A DNA stretch of 64,000 bases. It comes from Ascidia mentula. Lineage: Eukaryota; Chordata; Ascidiacea; Phlebobranchia; Ascidiidae. The position numbers were made by a program, and so were the translations under genes. This document shows, one piece after another, positions 22,674-32,700 of this stretch (positions are counted from its first letter, which is position 1; every line of letters begins with the position of its first letter). The notes beneath the pieces were generated by a model that had not been told where the DNA came from, searched no databases, and was given only the letters and a program-made list of their open reading frames with translations. The stretch covers positions 6,941,001-7,005,000 of the forward strand of contig OX387197.1 in NCBI GenBank assembly GCA_947561715.1. The letters run 5' to 3'.

Positions 22674-24103
22674 TTAGCTTTGATCTTCCAGCAATGCTAA
22701 TGTTTCGTTTTGTTCCGCTTCCAACCTTCGCAACTTTATTTTTGCAGTCCAAGCAAAGATTGCACAAAGCAAATAAATCAGGCTTTGAAAACTCATGACA
22801 GCCACGCCCCCAAGATAATTGTAAACAAGACGACCAAGCTCGGTAACGACCACACCAAAGATGACATCAACAAACAAAACCCAAAAGCTGACAAAACCCT
22901 CGTCCATTGGGTAAGTGTGTTGCATGACTATTTCCATCGTTGTAAGAAAGCAAACACGAACGGATATACCAAGTAGAGCGTCGAACGCCAATATAAACCA
23001 CACCTGTTCAATTGCTACACCCACAGCCACCACAGGGTGCTTAGAAACAAAGACATTATACTGGCCGCTTTTATAATTATTACGTACTTCTTGTATTTAT
23101 CAATAGTTTTACCGCCCACAACACCTCCAACCAAGCATCCAAAATAATAAGTAATGATAACCCAGCTTGACTTTGTGTAAGGATCGGCGACATTCATACT
23201 TCGTTCAATTTCACCCATAAATGCCAGTTGTATGTTGATAGTTTGCAAGCACATGCTCCACAATAATGCCAACATCACGTGTGTCCTGTCTGCAAACAAC
23301 AGTTTTGAACTGTTTAAGAAGTTTTTGAAGCTTGGTGTTGAACAGTTTTGATTGGTTCTTACTACATCAGCGATTCGTTTCAGAGCTTGTGCCTGTGTGG
23401 GAGGTGTAGGTGGAACGTTCGTGACGAACGTTATGACAAAAACGAAAATTCCAAATGCCGTTGCAGCGCAAGTAATGTTGTACAAGAAAAGTGATTAGAC
23501 ACTACGTTCCAAGGACAAATTTTCTGTTACATTTTCATCAATCATAACAACACTAACGTCGTTGATATTCAAGTTGGCGTGTTGAGTTAGGTTTGGTTTT
23601 ACCACGTATCCCATCACCACCGCGCTTAGAATATCACTTAAATCACTTCCGAACATATTCATTCCCATCACAGTTCCCACTTCATTGTCGGGAAACCACA
23701 GGACAGCAAAGGTGGGTATCATCGCTTTTGAAACCAGTCTTGCAATTCCGTTTAAGGTTTGGCCAAAAACAGCCAAGCCGTAAATCATGGAGTTGAGAAA
23801 CGAACAAGCGACTAGCAGCAAACCAAGCGTTAAACATCCGTTTCCGAGCAGAATAAGTTTCCGCAGCTGTATTTTGTGCGTAAAGAAAAGCCAAGCGAAT
23901 ATCGGGCTCAACACTATGGGGCCCACGTATGTTGCAGTGAGCATCAGGTCCACTTGTGAGTATGTAATATGGAAGTACTCCACGTAAACGTCGTTTACAA
24001 CTCCATAGGACATGTTAGCAAGAGATAAAACCTGGTACAGCGTCAGGGCGACTGCGATAAACCAACGTTTCTTGTACAGAAGAAACGCATCTTGCCTGGA
24101 CAT
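22674..24103 (-). pseudogene. MFS transporter copy D, inverted and broken
   Basis: Full-length reverse-strand copy of the tandem transporter, beginning MSRQDAFLLYKKRWFIAVAL and ending LALLEDQS. Two lesions against copies A and C: a stop in place of a Gln codon just after SLERSV (about 23492), and a two-base insertion near 23028 in the AGCACCCTG word that shifts the frame before VAVGVAIEQVW. The upstream flank (24104-24180) still resembles the 5' flank of the tandem copies (AACAAACAGCAGAGT-type sequence, AACATTTATT-like word). Closest to copy C. Confidence 0.88.
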
Positions 24104-25296
24104 GATACCGCAGTATTCCAAAACTCTGCTGTTTGTTATTAGGGGTTAATAAATGTCTCCTGAAAAATATGTTTTTGTAATTGTTTGAACCCAACGAAAC
24201 GTTTTGTTATAAGCCTTTCTCTGTAAAACGTGTCAGCAGACCTGTTAAGATTCACCTATAGTTGAACTTCTTGTTGGTAAACCTACTAACAACTCGATGT
24301 AAACTTCTAATTCCTGACTTTTAGGCTTTTTCGATGTGAGTGTAATTCAACAAAGCGGATAGGTGTTGTAAACACTGCTGTATGACACTGCAAAGAGACG
24401 AGGAAAGCGCATATGTTGTCAAAAATGACACATATCTTGTATCTGATCTGCACGACACGTGCTTTTGAGGGATGTTTTTTTCCGACAAGTTAAGGGAAAT
24501 TGTGTGTAATGCATTTCCGTTAAACATTTCTGCTGCGGTTTGCTGCTTATGCAAAAATAATGCGCTGTCACGTGTACGCTGTACCGTGTAATTGACTTTT
24601 TCTTTAAAAACGACAGTTTAGAGAGTTTGAATTGCAAAGAAATCGTTGACAACAATGTAAACGAGATGCAAAAACACAGATTTGTTAGTTTTGAATTACA
24701 TTCTACAAAATGATCAATAACTTAATCAAAGGTAGTTCGCTCAATACAGTACGTAACAAACGTTTTAATGAAATATTGGTATTTTCAATCGAAACACTTT
24801 CTCTCAATTTAAAAAAAAAAGTCGGTCGTAAAATGACCTTACGATTATACTTTTTGTGGGGTCAAAATTTCCTGTTTATTTCGTGCATGTTTCTCTTGCT
24901 TTTGTTACTTTATTTCGGCAGCGCGTAAATTGGGACAGTGAGGATTTCAACGGCTCCCCCCTGACAACCTAGAACCTCAAATATGATCTTTACCCCACAC
25001 TGTATGCCTCCCTAACTCGGAAAAGACCTGAGGCCTGCAATAACGACCCACCAATAAAGCCAAAATACCTCACACTGGTTTCACTAAATACGCTAAATCT
25101 ACAATATCTGAAATATAAGAACAAAAGTGCTTACTTCGGTACAACGCCTTAAAATGCACCAAACATCGCAACATACAGCACGACGTCCACAACAAGACTA
25201 CATGCGGTTACCCAACCTTGGGGACAGACACGTTGCACATGCCCAACACCACACCCGTAGCAACAGCAACTGGAGTTTAAATGTTATTCGGATTTG
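24104..25296. other. no gene recognised
   Basis: Spacer between the inverted transporter copy and the left end of the segmental duplication. Short open frames (24321-24655 minus, 24710-24928 plus) carry no recognisable domain. Confidence 0.4.
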
Positions 25297-25683
25297 CGCA
25301 ACGACAGATTCTCCCGTTTTAGTTGATTAATTTTGACCTGCATCGTTGCGATTGAGGTGTTCAGTCCTTTGGCTCGTTCCGTCCATAATATTTCAATGTG
25401 TTCCAGCTTGTCCAGCACCGTTTCCATCCAAGCATTTTTAGACTGCACTGCGGTGACTTCTATAGGGGCTGAAAATGGGCGATTTGCAACGAAACTGCGA
25501 TTAAACTCAATTATAGAGAGAATGCTGTATTTCGTTCTTTAGTGGAGCCACTGAAACAATTATGTTAAAACTCATTTTGAAAAAACGTAGAAAACACAAT
25601 AGCTGAATCTTGCAAGCGAAAATGTGATGACAGGAAATTCCAGGAGAAATTCGTATTGTAAATGTACCACTCTCCACACAGCC

Positions 25684-26187
25684 TATGAAGATTTATCGAT
25701 TCCCATGCTGTCTTATTTCTCATATTTTTTATTCATTCTTGTTAAATAGGCCAGAAAAATGATCTGCTTAATTGAGCTAGGAAATTTCGTTTCTTTAAAA
25801 ATTCAAAAAAACACAAAATTCCGAGCAACCTACTTTTACAGAATTGATGTAAATTGTAAGAATGTATGCAAATTGTGGTATACTTTTAGAGGCAACGCAA
25901 TCCACAATCCACGTTGGAATAATATTGCTGTTATTTGAGAACTTCCACCTGATAGAGACATAGATTGTCGATTACATCTACACTGGAAAAATTTATATTG
26001 ATGAGAAAAACATGACCGACATGACTACCCACAAATTGGAGGTTATTCATCGACTTCTGTGAGGTGTGCAAAAAGAAACACCACCGTCTATCTGACTCCA
26101 TAAACCGCCAAGCAACATTAAAACGTAATAACTTTGCAAACTTTTAATTGAAGTGAAAACGACAAACAAAATAACGAGATTTATTTT
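25684..26187. other. about 500 bp present only in duplication copy 1
   Basis: Copy 2 runs from TCTCCACACAACCT almost directly into TACAAAACGCACAACCTTC. Copy 1 has about 500 extra bases between the same words. The extra part includes a Kelch-like BTB exon fragment. Whether it was inserted in copy 1 or deleted from copy 2 cannot be decided: no terminal repeats or target duplication are evident. Confidence 0.6.
25926..26042 (+). pseudogene. orphan BTB exon fragment of a Kelch-like gene
   Basis: Forward sequence TTGTCGATTACATCTACACT, followed by GGAAAAATTTATATTGATGA and GAAAAACATGA, is nearly identical to exon 3 of Kelch-like gene 1 (6167-6014 minus). It also has a TATTTGAGAACTTCCACC start and an ACAAATTGGAGG end at the expected positions. 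It is shortened, out of frame in places, on the opposite strand, and has no companion exons. It is closer to Kelch-like gene 1 than to the Kelch genes of the duplication that contains it. Confidence 0.75.
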
Positions 26188-26602
26188 TACAAAACGCACA
26201 ACCTTCAGTGCAACGACCCAATATTTTCCTTCGTTATTCGTATCCCTTAAAATACTTATGGCTTAGGGCCAGCCATTTTGAGCCTTCCTGCTTGGTGAAA
26301 AATAAGAAAGTTGTTGGCGTTGAAAGAACGCGGTGGCGACATGTTAGGATTGACTGGTTTAAGCCTTATCTCTGCGCGACATTTTCTGCAAAACCACAGT
26401 TTGCTCGGCATTTAAAGTCGACACGTTTCCACATCATCCAGCTTCTCGCTGCCGTACATAACGTTGGTTAATTATTAACGGTTTTAACGTGAGCACATTT
26501 TAACTGCAGGTTATAACACTTTATGTTTCTGTCGCAGTGATAAGGTTAACTAGCATAAAGCTATAAGTTGGTTTCATACAATAGCAAAAACGAAGTTGAA
26601 GC

Positions 26603-27636
26603 CTGAAAGTCATACTAGCCGGATATTCGAAAACTGGAACAAAAACAATGTGCAAGGCATTTCAACTGCTCGTTTACAAAACATACGACTTGATGGAGCA
26701 CAAATATTATCACTACAAGGATTGGGTGAAGATTATAACAAAAGGTTCAAGTGTAAGGATTTACAACGTATGTATGAGGGAGTTGACGCCGTCACTGATG
26801 TACCTTGTTTTGTGTATTGGGAAGAAATTCTTGAAGCATTTCCAGATGCAAAGGTTTGCTGTAGTGTAATAACCATTCCAGCAATAAAATATAAAAATCA
26901 ACTTGATTGCAGATAATTCTTACTCTTCGGGATGAAAATGAGTGGTATAGAAGCCTGGTTAGACAATTTGATGAATATCATTCAAATTACATGATGTGGC
27001 TTTTCAGCATCTGTTGTCCTGCTTGGTGGATTCGACGAAGTTACGATTACCACACATGTAGGTTTTATCTGTAAATAAATTCCAACTTTTATCGACTATT
27101 TCCAGTCAAAGCATACGGCGAGCTGGCCCGCTTTCCCAGCAACAAGGTTACTCTGTTCAGTGAAAGAATGCTCAAACAAAGATATAGAAAACACAATATT
27201 TACGTGATAGAAGTAAACACAAACCCAAAATCCTACATGCACTACAGTTACGTTAAAAAAGTATTTACTGATAAACTCATGAAATTATTTGATTGCTATA
27301 TGATTATCACAGAAAGCACCAAAAGACAAACTGCTTGTGCACGAGGTTTCACAAGGTTGGACACCATTGTGTGAGTTTCTCGGAGAAGTAATTCCAAATC
27401 AACCATTTCCTCACAAGAACAAAGGTGGAAGCCTATTTGATGAAATGAGCCAAGAAAACGACGCCATGAAAATTCTTGTTCAGCAGGGCATGGTTTCTCT
27501 CGGAATTGTTGTTACTTTATTGAGTTATGCTGGGTACAAAGTGTTTCGCTCAGTTGAGTTTCATCGCGCGTTCGTGGGAGCCTTTCACCACGTTAAAAAT
27601 GTGAGCACTTGGTTTCGATTTTATTTAAATGTTTAA
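26603..27636 (+). pseudogene. sulfotransferase-like (Sulfotransfer_4 type) gene, copy 1, disrupted
   Basis: Four exons with GT-AG borders: 26603-26853, 26913-27057, 27106-27212 and 27313-27636. The P-loop, AGYSKTGTKTMCKAFQLL, fits the PAPS-binding motif of P-loop sulfotransferases. TLRDENEWYRSLVRQFDEYH and KAPKDKLLVHEVSQGWTPLC, then EFLGEVIPNQPFP, are typical of the Sulfotransfer_4 group. The C-terminus adds a hydrophobic anchor (VSLGIVVTLLSYAGYKVF). Two faults relative to copy 2: the start is CTG where copy 2 has ATG, and one base is missing near 26754 (AGTGTAAGG for AGTGTTAAGG), shifting frame in exon 1. Exons 2-4 stay open. Enzyme activity is known for the family; it is unlikely for this copy unless the faults are sequence errors. 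Confidence 0.8.
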
Positions 27637-29765
27637 TTAATGAACATTCACTCCCAGTTCTGGCCCAGACATACAGTTGCAGACAATATTTTAGCAGACA
27701 TACAGTTGATTCAATTGAAAATGTTCAGTTCGCGGACAACTATGTTAACCATGAAATTCATTAATTTTTTGAACAGTCCACAAAATAATCAAAAAAGTCG
27801 TGGGCCGCTAAGCACATTGTTATAGAAGACACAGATATATTGGATGTTGCAGTGGGTTTTAAGGATTCCAAGACTTGCGCCATCCATGCTGTTAGTCGTT
27901 ATGATATATTCGGACATATTTTATGCAATAAACGTGGCTGTTCCACATAAATTTTTAGAATTTGAAAAGTTCAAAATTCAAAGTTTGAATAGTTCAAATA
28001 TGTGGGCGTTTACATTTGGGCATAGAAAGTGAATTAGTGTATGTGACACGGAAAAATAAAACATGTTAATAAATAAACTAAGAGATGTTGATAACTTTAA
28101 AACATTTTTGGCAAAAAAGTCGCGTTTTTTATCGCTGCGAACGAAATCGTGCGAAAGCGAGATTATTTTATATTATACGTGACGTCATAGAAGGCGCTTT
28201 GGTCGTGAGAGTGCTGGCAGCAAGCCTTATGCGTAGGAATGGAAAACATAGCATATAGTTTTGCATTAAACAGGGGACAGCAAGTGAACTAGTGCAACAA
28301 ACGGATTTTGATGTTAATTTGAGCTGCAGAGAGATGGCCACCGTTTCGACCTATTATGTCTTATTTAGTTGTGTAATTATAAAACAGTTACTGGGACAGG
28401 GTGTTCTTGTTGTTGCAGCATTTATGATCGCTAACGTGATACATAAACTTTTGAAAACACAACAGAGACATACCGTTAGTTTAGCATTGTCGTTTCGTCC
28501 ACTCACAGCAAAAGATAGAAGTAGGTTAATTAAATTTTGAGGCTGGCAAAGACCGCCGAGAAAAACCGATCAAATTAGCTGATTATGCAACACAGTTATT
28601 CTGTCATAGTACCACTTTTTGCCTGGCAGTATCGTTGCCTACGAGCTCGCGCCATAAATGATTTATTTATTTCGCCACAATCAACCACTAATGTATTTTT
28701 CGCAATATAGTTGTAACTAGAAATATTGGAATCACCAAATTAAAGTCATAATTACGGACAAATAAGCCTTTGGTTTGTGACATCACAGTGACATATTTTT
28801 GTGTAACCTGGTACTGACCTTTGAGGTAACGTAATCTGAACTTTCTCCTATGTTTGAAACTATTCGATATCTGCAATATAAGGCGCCTTCTCCTATGTAA
28901 ACAATGCATTTTTTTGTCAATTTCGCCACAGCGCAAAAGGTTTACGATTTTTGGTCGCCGCTACTTTCCGTGCAGTTTTCTACATTTTTAGTTGACGTAG
29001 AACCGAAAAACTTTGGAAATATGTTTGTTGTAGATGCACCTTTAGTTTTACGCAAAGTTGCCATGGCCGTGTCATATGCACTTTAAATGCTTTCCAAAGC
29101 AAAATCAAATCAAATGTTGCTGAGCGAACGCAGAATAAATTTCGGTTCATAATCCGGTTGTCACGTTGTCTTTGTTTAACATAAAACAAGGTTGTGACCT
29201 GCTGTAAATATTCATGTTGCCAAGTGTAAAATTGTTTTCAAAAATCGTGATTTGTCAACTAGACATCCCGCGTATTCAGAAGTTGTCGAGGATCCTCGGA
29301 CAACGATCTACTGACCTGTGATAGTTTATCACCTATCATGTCGGTGATGTATTGGTTTATATCTACAGAGCTATTGGTTTAAATTTAGTGTTGATCTAGC
29401 CTTCTGCAAACGCGAAATCATTGCATTCTACGCCAAGAAGTCTGACGGGTCAACACACATGCGTTGCACATAATCAAGCGTATTTTACCACTACAATCAA
29501 AACAAAACGTTTATGTCCACAATTTAAAAAGCACTGAGAATGAATAATTAAAACACGTAAAATGATCTTTCCGCATGTGGAAGGTATTGAGGAAAAGAAA
29601 TCTATATGTTTATATCCAACGAAAAGGAAACAATAATCAACATGAATCAAATGCACCAAAATAGAGCACATGCAATTACCAGTAAAACTGGTAAAAAAAA
29701 TATTTATATGAATGTAAATATCAGCTTAAATTTACTTTTAATCAGCAAAAGAATACTACAAGTAA
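27637..29765. other. intergenic between convergent sulfotransferase and Kelch-like gene 2A
   Basis: About 2.1 kb, closely matching 47270-49430. No gene is recognised. It contains a decayed hammerhead-like motif at 28322-28372. The several short open frames are mostly preserved in both copies simply because the duplication is recent. Confidence 0.5.
28322..28372 (-). ncRNA. decayed hammerhead ribozyme motif (duplication copy 1)
   Basis: On the minus strand, AGGTCGAAACGGTGGCCATC then CTCTCTGCAGCTC matches the 3' half of the ribozyme at 57030-57082 (AGGTCGAAACAGTGGCCATC, TGTCTGCAGCT). The 5' core that should read CTGATGA reads CTAAATAA, so catalysis is not expected. Same state in the duplicate at 47980-48026. 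Confidence 0.6.
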
Positions 29766-32700
29766 TTAAATAGCTTGAGAAGTTGCGAAATTGAACAACT
29801 CTTTCGTTTCAAAACATTCAGACCAAGAGTCTGCTTCTGCATCGTAAACTTCCACAGAACTGTAATACCTATGACAAATTTCATAATAATATCATCCGCT
29901 TGCTAATGCCACAGTCTAACTGTTTTGAAATATCACGTTATGTGTGATTACTTGTTAATTGATTTTGGGAATCAATTCCCTATCTGTTCCAATTGGCCCT
30001 GACGATTTCCACCTTATGTATAGTTATAGTACAATCACAGAAACGTAAACCTCCAGGTTAAAATCTGTCAGTATTGGTATATAAGACAAATATATTTCGC
30101 TTTTGAGAAAAAGCGTCCTCTGTGCCTTTAAAAACAATACAAGAAGTGGGGTTAAATTGAGAAAGCTCACCACTACCTCACAACACGCCCAAGACAACTA
30201 AAATCCTGTCACGTGCAATAGGTGGAAGCGTTGAGAAACGTATGGGAAAGATAAAGAGCACGGGGAAAGCAAAAACACGGGAAACAGTGTTTCTGTCAAA
30301 ATAATCGAAACGCGTCATTCACATCACGGTAAAATCATTTTTTGTACATAAATTTTAGCATTAGGTTGCATTACAGCCTAGCTGGATCAGTCAACAAGTC
30401 GGAGCTAGATTTAAAAAAACAAGGTTTGAACCCACGTCCCTAAGCTAACCAGGCCCCACGCTGTTCCACCTGAGCTGATGTTTTATGCAATAGCATGATT
30501 GGCAGGATCGCCCCCTGCACAGGTCCTTACTTGGCGATCATAGCTATCGTAACGAGATGTGGCACGGTGACTCGACCAACGAGTGGCAAAACTATTTTCC
30601 GTTTGGCCCACATATTGTTCCTGACAGTCATCCACACTCGTTTTCAAAACATCTACCAATTGAACTATGCTACGAGCGAGGTCACATTTGTTAAGAACCA
30701 TGCACTGCAAACTTAGACGTGGCCGAAGGCAAACGGTAAAATAAAATAAATGCCAACATAAATATACGAAAAAATAATTTTACCGCGATGTAAATGATTC
30801 GTTTCCATGTCCCAATTGTTTTGACAGAGACACTCTTTTTTTGTCTTTCTTGTGTTTTTACTTTTCCCGTGTCTCTATCTTTTCCATATTTCTTAACGCT
30901 TCCATCCGTTGTACGTGGCAGGTTTTCAGTTGTGTGCAGGGAGTGTTGTGAGGCAGTAGTGAACCTTTTTTTAACTCACTTCTTGTAATTTTGTTTTATA
31001 GATCATGAGGATGCTTTTTCTCGAAATCGAAATATATTTGTCTTATTAATTACAAATCTAAAATTCAAAATGTTGAAAGCAAAACTAAATGCGTTTTTTC
31101 CGCACATGTCACATTATAAAATAAAATAACAGGCATTTAATATAACTACATTCTAGTCTTGGTACAAATTTTAGTGTACACTTACCCTCCAATCACAAAA
31201 ATTTTTCCAGAAGAAACACAAGCAGAGTGGCCGCTTCTAGCTTTCAAAAGAGGTGCAACATAATCCCATTTATCAACTTTGGGATCATACTTTTCAACCG
31301 TTGAAATATCTTTATTGTTGTTATTCATTCCCCCTTAATAAACAAACCAAACAACAACCATTTAGAATGAAAATAAATCACAAAATTGAAGCATAGGTGT
31401 GTGGTACGAAGAAAATTTGTTGCTTTAAGTAAACAGAACGAAACACAATTATTTGGTATGTGGTCACAACTCACAAATACATTTTTTTTAATTTATGTAC
31501 TCTATGCCCCACCTATAGCATAAAAACAATGATTCAAGACAACACACACAAAATACATCCTCCCTTCATTAAGTGATGCAACTTCATTCCACCTGTCGTC
31601 AGATTTGAGAAATCTTTCGCATGATTTTGTGTATTGTCCGTCCTTATCCATACCTCCGATACAATAAATTGCCCCTGGGTTACAAGATTTAACTATTAAT
31701 TAATAGGAAATATACATCTTACAGATTGGTTTCCATCTATCTTACTCCATAACATTTTATGTTGCCTTAGTTTTTATTATTTAGAGGAGGAAATACCCAG
31801 ATCGATTATATTTTAAATACACAAAATATAGACGTCATCCTACAAATATTCAGTTTGAATAGCTTGTAGTAAACTTCATATTTTCTACATTTGATGCCAC
31901 AAAAGACACGCAACGGATGTTCTTTAAAAGCAATGTTTTCCAACGATATTAATAGAAATGTTTTCAGAATATTTGATATGTTGCAAAACGTTTTTCAGTG
32001 CTTGTGTTTAGCTAATTGAATTGTGATACTTGTTCCTTTAATAGCGTAATACCAAAACCAAATTAACATAAATCAGGTATATTTTTAAAGCTGAAAGTTA
32101 TGCCTTAATTTTTCAAGTAAGCAGGTATATTATCCAAACATTGACCTTGATATGCAACACATCCATGACCATATCTTGCATTAATCATGTCAGCAAATTC
32201 CATCCATTTGTTGGTACTAATTTCAAACTTTTCACAACTTGTCATGGCTCTTTGATTGAAACCACCAGTAACAAACATGATCCCTAGCATTAAAAACTTG
32301 TCAAATACGTATAGTTTCAAAAATTATAGAAAAACAACTTAAAAAAAAAGTTTTTTACCATCAGTATATCCTACACCACAATATGTGCGACAATGAATCA
32401 TGTCATTGATTGCATTCCATGTAGTTGGGTTGTTCAAATCCAAAACTTCACAACTGCTGTAAATTTTTGTCGCATTTTTAGTTTCAGCACCACCAATCAC
32501 ATATATTTTCCGCTCCACTTTCACTGATGTTTGGCCACATCGGCCAGTGATTAATTGCTGCAAAAAAAAAAAAATCATGTAAAAAATATAATTTTGCATT
32601 AAACTCAATAATATAAAAATCCGGTATGAGCAACAGTCTTGTATTTTAGGTAACTGATAAAATATATTTTAAGATCTGATCTATGAATATCTCATGAAAA

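Noticed and set aside
30413-30480. Functional tRNA gene
   Set aside because: Box A and B-like words are present, but no acceptor, D and anticodon stems can be paired into a cloverleaf.
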